Shown: positions 8,390 to 17,511 of the stretch, one piece after another
Numbering within the stretch: the first letter of the stretch is position 1
How the letters are laid out: every line of letters starts with the position of its first letter
Assembly: GCF_019049245.1 (NCBI RefSeq)
Contig: NZ_JAGMUK010000007.1
Location: 62,001-126,000, forward strand
DNA length: 64,000 nt
Origin: Streptomyces sp. AC555_RSS877
GTDB taxonomy: Bacteria > Actinomycetota > Actinomycetes > Streptomycetales > Streptomycetaceae
Direction of reading: 5' to 3'
Program-made: the position numbers and the translations under genes
Notes under the pieces: generated by a model
The model's database searches: none
The model's input: only the letters and a program-made list of their open reading frames with translations
What the model was told of the DNA's origin: nothing

Positions 8390-8509
8390 GTCAATCCACT
8401 CTTCCGTTCCGACTGGGGGTCGCCCCTCCGGGGGCGTTCCCGAAGGCACCATCCAGTGAAGCACGCCCGGGACGCGATCTTGCAGGGGGTCCGCGACGAC
8501 GGGACGGCG

Positions 8510-9037
8510 TCAGTTCAGGGGAAGCCACATCATGATGTCGTCCCGGTAGTCGTCCGCGGCGACCCGCAGCCCTCCCGGCACCCGGCCCACCTCCTTGTAA
8601 CCGACGGAGGCGTAGAAGTTCTCCAGGCCCGTCCCGCCCCGGCAGGTCAGCTTGATCGCCTCCAGACCGAGGGCACGGGCGTGCTCCTCGGCCGCCGCGA
8701 GCAGGGCGCGGCCGTGACCGCCGCGCTGGAGGGAGGGGTCGATCATCACGGTGGTCAGCCAGGCGTAATGGCCCTGGAGGCGGTGCGCGTTGAGGCCGAG
8801 GAAGGCGGTGGCCCGCAGCCGTCCGTCGAGGTCGAGCCCGGCGATCAGGCGGTGGCGTCCGGCCGCGAGCGACTGCGCGTACTGGTCGGTCTCGGGACGT
8901 ACCTCCTCGTACGTCGTCTCGCCGACGAAGCCGACCGCTCCGCCCGCGTTGTTGACGGCCGTCCACAGCAGGGTCAGTTCGTGGAGGAACGCGGGGGTGG
9001 GGTCGGGGTCGAGCCGGAAAGTGAGCTGCATGGTCAA
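8510..9037 (-). CDS. GNAT-family N-acetyltransferase
   Basis: 175 aa single GNAT domain. The acetyl-CoA pyrophosphate loop is QRGGHG (residues 104-109) after the beta-4 strand LTTVMIDPSL; the FYASVGYKEVG segment is the usual C-terminal GNAT strand/turn. Substrate unknown. Start is the ATG at 9037 (MTMQL); an ATG two codons later is equally possible. It stands alone between DUF4229 and udgX on the same strand. Confidence 0.82.
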   Translation of the reverse strand: MTMQLTFRLDPDPTPAFLHELTLLWTAVNNAGGAVGFVGETTYEEVRPETDQYAQSLAAGRHRLIAGLDLDGRLRATAFLGLNAHRLQGHYAWLTTVMIDPSLQRGGHGRALLAAAEEHARALGLEAIKLTCRGGTGLENFYASVGYKEVGRVPGGLRVAADDYRDDIMMWLPLN

Positions 9038-9097
9038 CGAGCTTAGGTTCGGCCGCTCGCGCGCCGGTATCCGGGTCGCGGGCCTTCGCCCACCCGC

Positions 9098-9751
9098 TCA
9101 CCCCAGGGCGTGGGCCGCCACCCGCAGGTCGGAGAGCAGTCCGCGGTAGGCGGCCTCCCGGTCGTCGGCCCGCAGCACCGACGAGGGATGCACGGTCGGC
9201 ACCAGCCGCTCCGCATGCCCGTGGATCTCCTCCTCCAGGACCGTCCCGCGCACTTGCGTGACCCGGAACGACGAGCCGAGCAGTGCCTTGCCCGCGGTCG
9301 CCCCGAGCACCACGATCAGCTCGGGTTCCACGACCGCCAGCTCGGCGGCCAGCCACGGCCCGCACGCGGTCATCTCCCGCAGGGACGGCGCCTTGTGGAT
9401 CCGGCGTTTGCGGGGCTCCGCCTGCGTGAACTTGAAGTGCTTCACGGCGTTGGTGACGTACGCCTCGCCGGGATCGATGCCCGCCTCCGCCAGCGCCCGG
9501 TCCAGCAGCTTTCCGGCCGGCCCGACGAAGGGCTTGCCCTGCCGGTCCTCCTGGTCCCCTGGCTGCTCCCCCACGAGCATCACGCGCGCGTCGGCCGCCC
9601 CCGCCCCGAACACGGTCTGCGTGGCGTCCCGGTGCAGGGGGCAGCCCCGGCACTCGCCGGCGGCGCGGCGCAGGGCCGGGAGGCCGCCGCGGTCCGGAAC
9701 GAAGGGTTCGGCGGTGTACGCGTCTTCGGGCGCGGCCGTACGCGGACTCAT
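9098..9751 (-). CDS. udgX: UdgX, uracil-DNA glycosylase that crosslinks to the abasic site
   Basis: 217 aa UDG-superfamily protein. It has the GEQPGDQED motif A (residues 61-69), the KRRIH insertion (115-119) specific to UdgX, and the HPSSVLR motif B (188-194). In the Mycobacterium smegmatis homologue the histidine of KRRIH attacks the sugar and leaves the enzyme covalently bound to the abasic site. Cysteines 34, 37 and 130 fit the iron-sulfur cluster site of family 4-like UDGs. Monocistronic as far as can be seen; no DNA-damage promoter motif is visible upstream. Confidence 0.9.
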   Translation of the reverse strand: MSPRTAAPEDAYTAEPFVPDRGGLPALRRAAGECRGCPLHRDATQTVFGAGAADARVMLVGEQPGDQEDRQGKPFVGPAGKLLDRALAEAGIDPGEAYVTNAVKHFKFTQAEPRKRRIHKAPSLREMTACGPWLAAELAVVEPELIVVLGATAGKALLGSSFRVTQVRGTVLEEEIHGHAERLVPTVHPSSVLRADDREAAYRGLLSDLRVAAHALG

Positions 9752-9779
9752 GTCCGCCGGGTACCGCGCCCGCGGCGCC

Positions 9780-10943
9780 TCACACGCGCATCGGCTGCGG
9801 GGACTCCCGACGCGCCGGGTCGGGACCGTCGTACTCGCGGATGATCTCGTACCGCGTGTTCCGCTCGACGGGCCGGAAACCGGCGTCGCGGATGAGATCC
9901 AGCAGGTCCTCGCGGGTCAGCTTGTTCGGCGTGCCGTAGTTGTCCGCGTCGTGCGTGATCTTGTACTCGACGACCGAGCCGTCCATGTCGTCGGCGCCGT
10001 GCTGGAGCGCGAGCTGCGCGGTCTGGACACCGTGCATGACCCAGAAGACCTTGACGTGCGGGACGTTGTCGAAGAGCAGCCGGGAGACCGCGAAGGTCTT
10101 CAGCGCCTCAGCACCGGTCGCCATCTGCGTACGCGCCTGAAGGCGGTTGCGGACCTTCCCGTCCTGCACGTCCACGAAGTCGTGCTGGTAGCGGAGCGGG
10201 ATGAAGACCTGGAAGCCGCCGGTCTCGTCCTGGAGCTCACGCAGGCGCAGCACGTGGTCGACGCGGTGACGGGGCTCCTCGATGTGGCCGTACAGCATGG
10301 TGCACGGGGTCTTGAGCCCCTTCTCGTGCGCGAGCCGGTGGATCCGCGACCAGTCTTCCCAGTGGGTGCGGTGGTCCACGATGTGCTGCCGGACCTCCCA
10401 GTCGAAGATCTCCGCGCCGCCGCCGGTGAGGGACTCGAGCCCCGCGTCGATCAGCTCGTCGAGGATCTCGGAGGCGGACAGCCCCGAGATGGTCTCGAAG
10501 TGGTGGATCTCCGTCGCCGTGAACGCCTTCAGCGACACGCTCGGCAGCGCGGCCTTCAACTCCCGCAGCGAGCGCGGGTAGTACCGCCACGGCAGGTTGG
10601 GGTGCAGCCCGTTGACGATGTGCAGCTCGGTGAGGTTCTCGCCCTCCATCGACTTGGCGAGCTTGACGGCCTCCTCGATGCGCATCGTGTACGCGTCCTT
10701 CTCGCCCGGCTTGCGCTGGAAGGAGCAGTAGGCGCAGGACGCCGTGCACACGTTGGTCATGTTGAGGTGGCGGTTGACGTTGAAGTGGACGACGTCGCCG
10801 TTCTTCCGCGTCCGCACCTCGTGCGCGAGACCGCCCAGCCAGGCCAGGTCGTCCGACTCGTAGAGCGCGATGCCGTCCTCGCGGGTCAGCCGCTCACCGG
10901 CCCGGACCTTGTCCTCCAGCTCGCGCTTGAGCCCGACATCCAT
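9780..10943 (-). CDS. mqnE: Aminofutalosine synthase MqnE (radical SAM)
   Basis: 387 aa. The radical-SAM cluster motif C-x3-C-x2-C is at Cys66, Cys70 and Cys73 (NVCTASCAYCSF), and the rest (NGLHPNLPW, FTATEIHHF, GAEIFDWEVRQHI) follows the MqnE/CofH-type pattern. It couples MqnA's product with a SAM-derived adenosyl radical to give aminofutalosine, the second step of the futalosine pathway. The ATG at 10943 is preceded by GGAGAGG. Followed upstream by an Lrp-type regulator and ubiX on the same strand, a likely menaquinone gene set. Confidence 0.93.
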   Translation of the reverse strand: MDVGLKRELEDKVRAGERLTREDGIALYESDDLAWLGGLAHEVRTRKNGDVVHFNVNRHLNMTNVCTASCAYCSFQRKPGEKDAYTMRIEEAVKLAKSMEGENLTELHIVNGLHPNLPWRYYPRSLRELKAALPSVSLKAFTATEIHHFETISGLSASEILDELIDAGLESLTGGGAEIFDWEVRQHIVDHRTHWEDWSRIHRLAHEKGLKTPCTMLYGHIEEPRHRVDHVLRLRELQDETGGFQVFIPLRYQHDFVDVQDGKVRNRLQARTQMATGAEALKTFAVSRLLFDNVPHVKVFWVMHGVQTAQLALQHGADDMDGSVVEYKITHDADNYGTPNKLTREDLLDLIRDAGFRPVERNTRYEIIREYDGPDPARRESPQPMRV

Positions 10944-10993
10944 GCTTGTACCTCTCCTCAGTGACAAACCGTGTCAACCGTACGCCTGCCCGC

Positions 10994-11449
10994 CTACTCC
11001 TCCTCGGGCAGCTCACCCACCCGGTTCTCCCACTTGGTGGAGAGCACGATGGTGGTACGGGTGCGGGACACGCCCTTGGTGCCGCTGAGCCGCCGGATGA
11101 TCTTCTCCAGGCCGTCCACGTCGGTCGCCCGCACCTTGAGCATGAACGAGTCGTCGCCCGCGATGAACCAGCAGTCCTCGATCTCGGACAGGTCCTTCAG
11201 CCGTCGGGCCACGTCCTCGTGGTCGGCGGCGTCCGAGAGCGAGATGCCGATCAGGGCGATGACACCGAGGCCGAGCGAGGCGGAGTCGACCGTGGCCCGG
11301 TACCCGGTGATGACGCCGGCCGCCTCCAGCCGGTTGATGCGGTCGGTGACGCTGGGTCCCGACAGACCGACGAGGCGTCCCAGCTCCGCGTAGGAGGCCC
11401 GGCCGTTCTCCCTCAGGGCCTGGATGAGCTGCCTGTCCACCGCGTCCAT
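10994..11449 (-). CDS. Lrp/AsnC-family transcriptional regulator
   Basis: 151 aa. N-terminal winged helix (residues 1-60: MDAVDRQLIQALRENGRASYAELGRLVGLSGPSVTDRINRLE) and C-terminal RAM/AsnC_trans effector-binding domain (about 65-140), the exact family layout and length. GGAAGG precedes the ATG at 11449. It lies 50 bases upstream of mqnE and 44 bases downstream of ubiX, so it may regulate menaquinone genes; its effector is unknown. Confidence 0.92.
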   Translation of the reverse strand: MDAVDRQLIQALRENGRASYAELGRLVGLSGPSVTDRINRLEAAGVITGYRATVDSASLGLGVIALIGISLSDAADHEDVARRLKDLSEIEDCWFIAGDDSFMLKVRATDVDGLEKIIRRLSGTKGVSRTRTTIVLSTKWENRVGELPEEE

Positions 11450-11493
11450 GCGATTGAAGCCTTCCGATGAAGAGACTGAAGAGGTAGTGGTGC

Positions 11494-12192
11494 TTACTCG
11501 GGCGGTTCGGGCCGCTCGGCCCGGGAGCTCCCCAACTCGCCCGCCCACCGGCGGTACAGCCCGTGCCGGACGCCCGCCGCGTCGAGGACCCGTCCTGCGA
11601 CGAAGTCCACCAGGTCCTGGATGTGGGTCGCGCCCGCGTAGAAGGCGGGCGAGGCCGGTACGACGCTCGCGCCCGCGTCGTCGAGCGCGACCAGGTGCCG
11701 CAGGGTCTGCCCGTTCAGGGGGGTCTCCCGCACGGCCACGACCAGCGTCCGCCGCTCCTTGAGGGTGACGCTCGCGGCCCGTTGCAGCAGGTCCTTGGAC
11801 AGACCCAGCGCGACGCCGGCGACACACGCGGTGGAGGCCGGCACGATCAGCATCCCCTTCGAGGGGTACGACCCCGACGACGGCCCCGCCGCCAGGTCCC
11901 CGGCACTCCAGTGCCGTACGCCGTCGATGTCGGCCTCGAAGGTCCCCGGCTTCCCGTCGGCGCCCCTGGACAGCCATTCCCGCAGGTCGTCCTGCCAGTG
12001 GGCGTCCCGGAAGGAGATCCCGGTCTCGTCCAGGAGGGTCAGCCGGGAGGCCCGGGACACGACCAGGTCGACGCTCTCCCCGGCGGCGAGCAGCGCACGC
12101 AGCACGGCAGCGGCATAAGGGGTGCCGGAGGCGCCGGACACCCCTACGATCCAAGGCGTACGCGGCGTCTCTCCTGGCTTGACTGGGTTCAC
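11494..12192 (-). CDS. UbiX-type flavin prenyltransferase (menaquinone branch)
   Basis: 232 aa. UbiX enzymes prenylate FMN with dimethylallyl phosphate to make the prFMN cofactor of UbiD decarboxylases. The signature VGVSGASGTPYAAAVL (starting near residue 16) and the SKGMLIVPASTACVAGVALGLSKDLLQRAA...KERRTLVVAVRETPLN region are diagnostic. Together with ubiA and ubiD across the rhomboid gene, this is the late futalosine-pathway set (called mqnM/mqnP/mqnL in Streptomyces). The GTG at 12192 is the best start, but its ribosome-binding site is weak. Confidence 0.92.
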   Translation of the reverse strand: MNPVKPGETPRTPWIVGVSGASGTPYAAAVLRALLAAGESVDLVVSRASRLTLLDETGISFRDAHWQDDLREWLSRGADGKPGTFEADIDGVRHWSAGDLAAGPSSGSYPSKGMLIVPASTACVAGVALGLSKDLLQRAASVTLKERRTLVVAVRETPLNGQTLRHLVALDDAGASVVPASPAFYAGATHIQDLVDFVAGRVLDAAGVRHGLYRRWAGELGSSRAERPEPPE

Positions 12193-12270
12193 AACCCCGA
12201 GCCTATCCGGCGTCGCAGGGTGGGAACCGGCCAAGGGGTCCGGGCCGTTCCTCGGAGGGACGAGCGAGCT

Positions 12271-12888
12271 GTGGGGGTTGCCATGCCCGGCAGGGAACTG
12301 GAGTGGTCGCGCGGCGACCGTGCGAGGACCGCGGCCATGCTGATGGCGGGCTGGGTCGCGCTGCTGTGGCTCCTCGAGGTGGTGGACGTGGCCACGGGCC
12401 ACGCGCTGGACGACTTCGGGATCGTCCCGCGCGTTCCCGGCGAGCTGGTCGACATCGTCCCCGCCGCCTTCCTGCACTTCGGCTTCGCCCATGTGGCCGC
12501 CAACAGCGTGCCGCTGCTGGTCCTCGGCTTCCTGGCGGCGCTGGGCGGTCTGCGCCGCTTCGCGGCGGTGTGCGCGCTGATCATCGTCGCGGACGGCCTG
12601 GGTGTGTGGCTGATATCCCCGGCACACAGCAACACCGCGGGCGCCTCCGGGCTGATCTTCGGCCTCTTCGGCTTCCTGATGGTCAGCGGCTTCGTCGAGC
12701 GCCGGCCGCTCGGGGTTCTGATCGGCCTGCTGGTCGGCGCGGTCTGGGGCGGCGCGATCCTCTCGGGCCTCGCCCCCACGCAGTCCGGGGTCAGCTGGCA
12801 GGGCCACCTGATCGGGCTCGTGTCGGGCGTGGCGGCGGCGTTCGTGTTCCGCCGCCGGGCCGGGACCGCCCCCGCGCTCACACCGTGA
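12271..12888 (+). CDS. Rhomboid-family intramembrane serine protease
   Basis: 205 aa with about six membrane segments. The catalytic dyad is visible as Ser126 in GASGLIFG and His179 in WQGHLIGL, and the H-x4-H-x3-N loop element (His69, His74, Asn78: HFGFAHVAANS) is conserved. The protease would cleave single-pass membrane proteins. A GTG start at 12271 is preferred because GGAGGGA lies 9 bases upstream; an ATG four codons later is 21 bases away from it. The gene is embedded between divergent ubiX and convergent ubiA, overlapping the latter's end by 11 bases. Confidence 0.9.
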   Translation: MGVAMPGRELEWSRGDRARTAAMLMAGWVALLWLLEVVDVATGHALDDFGIVPRVPGELVDIVPAAFLHFGFAHVAANSVPLLVLGFLAALGGLRRFAAVCALIIVADGLGVWLISPAHSNTAGASGLIFGLFGFLMVSGFVERRPLGVLIGLLVGAVWGGAILSGLAPTQSGVSWQGHLIGLVSGVAAAFVFRRRAGTAPALTP

Positions 12889-13783
12889 GGCCGCGCACCA
12901 GCAGATCCAGCAGCGCACACACGAACAGGGCAATCCCGATGAACCCGTTGACGCTGAAGAACGCCCTGTTCAGGCGGGACAGGTCATGGGGTCGCACGAT
13001 CGAGTGCTCGTAGACGAACGCGCCCGCGACGATCATCAGGCCGAACCAGAAGAAGGCACCCGCGTCGGTCGCCGCGGCGTACCAGACGAACAACGCCGTC
13101 GTGGCGGCGTGGCAGACCCGCGCGCCCCACACCGCCGCCGGAATGCCGAAGCGGGCCGGGACCGACATGACGCCGATCTCGCGGTCGGTGTCGACGTCCT
13201 GGCAGGCGTAGATCAGGTCGAAGCCGCCGATCCAGACGCCGACGGCGAGACCGAGGATCACCGCGTCCCAGGACCACTCGCCGCTGATCGCCAGCCAGCC
13301 GCCGACCGGGCCCATCGCCTGGGCGAGACCGAGGATGGCCTGAGGGAAGTTCGTGAACCGCTTGCCGTAGGGGTAGACCACCATCGGGATCACCGCGATG
13401 GGGGCCAGCGCCAGGCACAGCGGGTTCAGCAGGGCCGCCGAGCCGAGGAAGACCACCAGCGCGACCAGCGCGCCCGTCCAGGCGTGCTTCACCGACATCG
13501 CGCCGGTGACCAGCTCGCGGTGCGCGGTGCGGGGGTTCCGGGCGTCGATCTCCCGGTCGATGATCCGGTTGACGGCCATCGCGAAGGTCCGCAGGCCCAC
13601 CATGCAGACGGTGACCAGGAGAAGGCGGCCCCAGTGGATGTTCTTGTCCCACTGGAACATCGCGGTGAGCGCGGCGATGTAGGCGAAGGGCAGCGCGAAC
13701 ACGGAGTGCTCGATCATGACGAGGCGCAGGAAGGCCTTCGTGCGCCCCGGCTGCTGCGGAAGCGCCGCGGAAGCTGAACTCAC
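12878..13783 (-). CDS. mqnP: UbiA-type prenyltransferase for menaquinone (MqnP)
   Basis: 301 aa integral membrane prenyltransferase. The two aspartate-rich motifs are N-R-I-I-D-R-E-I-D (residues 72-80) and D-L-I-Y-A-C-Q-D-V-D-T-D (189-200), with about eight to nine hydrophobic helices. It attaches the polyprenyl chain to the 1,4-dihydroxy-6-naphthoate ring. Its GTG start (13783) overlaps the ubiD stop as GTGA, so the two are translationally coupled. Confidence 0.92.
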   Translation of the reverse strand: MSSASAALPQQPGRTKAFLRLVMIEHSVFALPFAYIAALTAMFQWDKNIHWGRLLLVTVCMVGLRTFAMAVNRIIDREIDARNPRTAHRELVTGAMSVKHAWTGALVALVVFLGSAALLNPLCLALAPIAVIPMVVYPYGKRFTNFPQAILGLAQAMGPVGGWLAISGEWSWDAVILGLAVGVWIGGFDLIYACQDVDTDREIGVMSVPARFGIPAAVWGARVCHAATTALFVWYAAATDAGAFFWFGLMIVAGAFVYEHSIVRPHDLSRLNRAFFSVNGFIGIALFVCALLDLLVRGLTV

Positions 13784-15237
13784 AGCCCGTACTCCTTCCA
13801 GCGGCGGTCGACCGTCGCCGCCGTCTCGGGGTCGGACAGCACCATCTCGGGCCAGCCGCCGTCTCGCGTGTAGCCCTCCTCGGGCCACTTCCTCGTCGCG
13901 TCGATGCCCGCCTTGCCGCCCCAGAACTGCTGGTAGGAGGCATGATCGAGATGGTCGACGGGACCTTCGACGACCGAGAGGTCACGGGCGTAGTCCGTGT
14001 TGCCGAGGGCCCGCCACGCGACCTCGTGCAGGTCGTGGACGTCACAGTCGGCGTCGACGACCACGATCAGCTTGGTCAGGGACATCATGTGTGCCCCCCA
14101 GACCGCGTGCATCACCTTCTGCGCGTGCTTCGGGTACTTCTTGTCGATCGACACGATCGCGCAGTTGTGGAAGCCGCCGGCCTCGGGCAGGTGGTAGTCC
14201 ACGATGTCCGGCACGATGATCTTCAGCAGCGGGAGGAAGAACCGCTCGGTCGCACGGCCCAGGGGTCCGTCCTCCGTCGGAGGGCGGCCTACGACGATCG
14301 ACTGCAACAGCGGACGCTTCCGCATCGTCACGCAGTCGATCTTCAGGGCGGGGAAGGGCTCCTGCGGGGTGTAGAAGCCGGTGTGATCGCCGAAGGGACC
14401 CTCCGGCAGCATCTCCCCCGGCTCCAGCCAGCCCTCGATCACGACCTCCGCCTGCGCCGGCACCTGCAGCGGCACCGTCTTGCAGTCGACCATCTCGATC
14501 CGCTTGCCCGCGATGAACCCGGCGAACAGGTATTCGTCGATGTCACCGGGCAGGGGCGCGGTGGAGGCGTACGTCACGGCGGGCGGACACCCGAAGGCGA
14601 TCGCGACCGGCAGCCGCTCGCCCCGCCGCGCCGCGACCTGGTAGTGGTTGCGGCTGTCCTTGTGGATCTGCCAGTGCATGCCGATGGTGCGCTTGTCGTG
14701 GCGCTGCAGGCGGTACAGGCCCAGGTTCCGGATGCCGCTCTCCGGATCCCTGGTGTGGGTGAGCCCCAGGTTGAAGAAGGAGCCGCCGTCCTGCGGCCAG
14801 GTGAAGAGCGCGGGCAGCTGGTCGAGGTCGACGTCGTCACCCTGGAGCACGACCTCCTGTACGGGCGCGTCCCCCGGCTTCACCTTCTTCGGCGGTACGT
14901 GCGTCATCGCGCCGAGCTTCCCGAACGCCTCCCGCACGCCCACGAAGCCGTGCGGCAGCTCGGGCCGCAGCAGCCCGCCGATCTTCTCGGAGATCTCGCC
15001 GTACGACTTCAGCCCGAGGGCCTTCAGCAGCCGCCGGTCGGTCCCGAAGACGTTCATCGCGAGGGGCATCGCGGAGCCCTTCACGTTCTCGAAGAGCAGC
15101 GCCGGGCCGCCGGACTTCTGCACCCGGTCGACGATCTCCCCTACCTCCAGATACGGGTCCACCTCGACCTTGACGCGCTTGAGGTCGCCCTCGCGCTCCA
15201 GGGCCCTGAGCAGGGAACGAAGATCGTCGTAAGCCAT
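13780..15237 (-). CDS. mqnL: UbiD-family decarboxylase for menaquinone (MqnL)
   Basis: 485 aa prFMN-dependent decarboxylase. The family start [22 protein letters not shown], the [15 protein letters not shown] block and [11 protein letters not shown] ([14 protein letters not shown]) are classic UbiD. It would remove the carboxyl group from the prenylated naphthoate, using cofactor made by the ubiX product. Overlaps ubiA by four bases. The upstream ribosome-binding site is weak. Confidence 0.93.
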   Translation of the reverse strand: MAYDDLRSLLRALEREGDLKRVKVEVDPYLEVGEIVDRVQKSGGPALLFENVKGSAMPLAMNVFGTDRRLLKALGLKSYGEISEKIGGLLRPELPHGFVGVREAFGKLGAMTHVPPKKVKPGDAPVQEVVLQGDDVDLDQLPALFTWPQDGGSFFNLGLTHTRDPESGIRNLGLYRLQRHDKRTIGMHWQIHKDSRNHYQVAARRGERLPVAIAFGCPPAVTYASTAPLPGDIDEYLFAGFIAGKRIEMVDCKTVPLQVPAQAEVVIEGWLEPGEMLPEGPFGDHTGFYTPQEPFPALKIDCVTMRKRPLLQSIVVGRPPTEDGPLGRATERFFLPLLKIIVPDIVDYHLPEAGGFHNCAIVSIDKKYPKHAQKVMHAVWGAHMMSLTKLIVVVDADCDVHDLHEVAWRALGNTDYARDLSVVEGPVDHLDHASYQQFWGGKAGIDATRKWPEEGYTRDGGWPEMVLSDPETAATVDRRWKEYGL

Positions 15238-15325
15238 GGGGTCAAGTATCCCCGAGCGGCTACCCTGGCCCGGTACCTGGGGTCCGTGCCCGCGGCCCCG
15301 ACGACTGTTCCACTGGAAGGCCCCC

Positions 15326-15691
15326 ATGCTCCGGGTACTGATGTTCCTCGTGCCACTGGCGCTGAGCGTGTACGCGTTCATCGACTGCATCAGCACGAAG
15401 GACCAGGACGTCCGCTACATGCCCAAGCCGCTGTGGGCCATCCTCGTCCTGGTTTTCCCGCTCGCCGGCTCCCTCTCCTGGCTCATCGCGGGCAAGAAGC
15501 GGCACCCGGCCGGCGCGGGCGGCTCCGCAGGCTCCGCCGGTTCGCCGTGGAGCCGGGGCGGCAGGCAGCAGTGGGTGGCGCCCGACGACAATCCCGAGTT
15601 CCTCAAGTCCCTCAAGGACGAGAAGTCCCCCGACGACGAGGACAAGAAGGACCAGGACAAGAAGGACGGCGGCGAGGACCCCACCGCCTGA
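15326..15691 (+). CDS. PLDc_N-type small membrane protein
   Basis: 121 aa. Two N-terminal transmembrane helices (about residues 3-22 and 36-56) with the [16 protein letters not shown] loop typical of phospholipase_D-nuclease N-terminal domains, then a soluble tail ending in alternating acidic/basic [21 protein letters not shown]. Function unknown. GGAAGG lies 5 bases upstream of the ATG. Divergent from ubiD. Confidence 0.78.
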   Translation: MLRVLMFLVPLALSVYAFIDCISTKDQDVRYMPKPLWAILVLVFPLAGSLSWLIAGKKRHPAGAGGSAGSAGSPWSRGGRQQWVAPDDNPEFLKSLKDEKSPDDEDKKDQDKKDGGEDPTA

Positions 15692-15709
15692 CCCCACCGC
15701 CCGACACCA

Positions 15710-15738
15710 CCACCTGACGTCAGCCGGTGACCAGGTGG
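15710..15738. terminator. Hairpin between convergent genes
   Basis: CCACCTG (15710-15716) and CAGGTGG (15732-15738) can pair. The hairpin covers the stop codon of the minus-strand gene at 15720, so it could end transcription from either side. Confidence 0.4.
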
Positions 15739-16343
15739 GCCTGTTCCACGTGCTCCACCTTGAGATACCGCTCGCCGAACTCCTTCTCCAGGACCGGCCG
15801 GGCCTTGTCCGGATCGTCGACGCCCACGGCCACGTACCCGCTCTCGTCCACGCCGACTTCACGCAGGGCGAAGGTGCCCTCCCAGCGGTTCATGCCCTCG
15901 CCGATCCGCTCGGCGAGGGCGGCCAGGTCCTCGCGGTTCACGTCGGTGCTGTGCAGCCGCACCCTCACGCCCTTCTCGGCGGCGGCGCAGGCGGCGGTGT
16001 CGAAGGCGGAGGACGGGATGCGCCACACGTCCACGGCGTTGTCGTCATCGTCGACGGACAGACCCGTGTAGACGGCGGCGTGCCGGCCGGCGGTGAGCTT
16101 GTCGAGGTGGACCAGCGTCCGGTCCAGCGGGTTGTCGGGGAGCAAGTCGTCGTCCGTGGGAACGGGGCGGGTGCCGACGCATTTCCTGTCCGTGGCCGCC
16201 GCCTTGATCTCGGCGGGTGCCACCCGGGAACCCACGTCGGTGTGGCCGGTCTCCAGCTCGTCGATGTACAACCCGGCGGCCACGACCACCCCGGCGGTCG
16301 CGAGGCCCGCCGCGATCCAGGTGCGGTGCCAGATATCCCTCAT
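15720..16343 (-). CDS. Membrane-anchored hypothetical protein
   Basis: 207 aa. One N-terminal membrane segment (about residues 8-26: WIAAGLATAGVVVAAGLYI) and an extracytoplasmic part of about 180 residues with two cysteines (54 and 119). No family recognised with certainty. The ribosome-binding site GGAGGGGGAC is strong. Surface-exposed stress or envelope role would be guesswork. Confidence 0.7.
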   Translation of the reverse strand: MRDIWHRTWIAAGLATAGVVVAAGLYIDELETGHTDVGSRVAPAEIKAAATDRKCVGTRPVPTDDDLLPDNPLDRTLVHLDKLTAGRHAAVYTGLSVDDDDNAVDVWRIPSSAFDTAACAAAEKGVRVRLHSTDVNREDLAALAERIGEGMNRWEGTFALREVGVDESGYVAVGVDDPDKARPVLEKEFGERYLKVEHVEQAHLVTG

Positions 16344-16485
16344 GTCCCCCTCCGTCCCTCGTCGTCAGCACTCTGACGCCGGAAGGGACACGGAGGTTCA
16401 GGCGTTCTCGCGCAGGACGAGTCCCGCCGGTCAGCGCAGAGCGGAGGTGAAGTGAGGAGTGTGCCGTCACCTTCGTACGGCTGCC

Positions 16486-17253
16486 TCAGCGCAGCCGTGA
16501 CGACGACAGGATCGACAGCAGGTGGGCCGGGACCATCACCCAGGTGATCACGGCGAGCGCGCCCAGGGCCCAGCGGGTCGGCTCGATGCCGCCGGTCATC
16601 TCGTCGGCGACGGCGGCGACCAGCAGCACCAGGGACGCCTCGATGCCGTTCGTCACACGGTGGATCTTGAAGGCGGCGGCGAGGCGGCGTACCGTCGCCA
16701 CGCCCTGGGAGCGCGGGCGGGTCGACTCGTCGTCGACGACGCCCAGCCCGCGCCGGGCGCGTGCCACGTCCACGAGGTCGGTGGAAGCCTTCAGGAGGAC
16801 GACGCCGAGCGCGGTGGCGATGCCGATCGACAGCCAGCCGCCGACGCCCGACTCGGCGGCCCGGTAGCCCGCGCCCGCCAGCAGGGCGGCGTCGGCCAGG
16901 TAGGCGCCGAGGCGGTCGACGTAGATGCCGGATGCGCTGTTCTGGCCCTTCCAGCGGGCGACTTCGCCGTCCACGCAGTCGAAGAGCAGGAACAGCTGCA
17001 TGAGGACGACGGCCAGTACGGCACCGGTCAGGCCCGGGATCATCAGCGCGGCCCCGGACGCGACCCCGCACACCACCATCGTCCAGGTCAGCTGGTCGGG
17101 GGTGACCGGCGTGCGCACCAGCTGGCGGGTGAACCGCAGCGAGAGGCGCCGCATGTAGAGCCGGCCCGCCCAGTGCTCGCCGTTGCGGCTCGCCAGCTTG
17201 GCCTGCGGCTGGCAGACCTCGCGCAGCTCCTCCAGAACCGGAGCAGCAACCAT
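16486..17253 (-). CDS. CDP-alcohol phosphatidyltransferase family protein
   Basis: 255 aa with about six membrane helices. The CDP-alcohol motif D-x2-D-G-x2-A-R-x8-G-x3-D is present from Asp92 to Asp113 (DCVDGEVARWKGQNSASG...VD). The final conserved aspartate, expected four residues later (position 117), is alanine; the next Asp is at 121. It may therefore use a shifted residue or have changed activity. The family joins a CDP-activated lipid to an alcohol in phospholipid synthesis. GGAGG precedes the ATG. Confidence 0.82.
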   Translation of the reverse strand: MVAAPVLEELREVCQPQAKLASRNGEHWAGRLYMRRLSLRFTRQLVRTPVTPDQLTWTMVVCGVASGAALMIPGLTGAVLAVVLMQLFLLFDCVDGEVARWKGQNSASGIYVDRLGAYLADAALLAGAGYRAAESGVGGWLSIGIATALGVVLLKASTDLVDVARARRGLGVVDDESTRPRSQGVATVRRLAAAFKIHRVTNGIEASLVLLVAAVADEMTGGIEPTRWALGALAVITWVMVPAHLLSILSSSRLR

Positions 17254-17407
17254 GAACGTTCCTCCAAGAGGGCCCAACTGCCGCGGACACGGCGGTGATC
17301 GGCACAGGTTACCTGCCCGGACTCCTGGACATTTCGCCGGGAATTTTGACACGGTTCCGGCTGTGCATGGCGCCGTACAACGGGACGAGCGAAGTCACCC
17401 TGCGCTG

Positions 17408-17475
17408 AGGGCGTGAGCCACAACGCCCTGAGGAGGGGGCCTGGAAGCCGGTCTCCGGACTCCGGGTCCCTCCTC
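17408..17475 (-). terminator. Two hairpins downstream of the PH-like gene
   Basis: AGGGCG/CGCCCT (17408-17413 and 17424-17429) and GAGGAGGG/CCCTCCTC (17430-17437 and 17468-17475) lie 36 bases or more beyond the stop of the minus-strand gene at 17512. Likely the end of that transcript; nothing else is seen in 17254-17511. Confidence 0.5.
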
Positions 17476-17511
17476 TTCTACGCGTCCGCTTCCTGCGCTC
17501 CCGTGGCTCCG

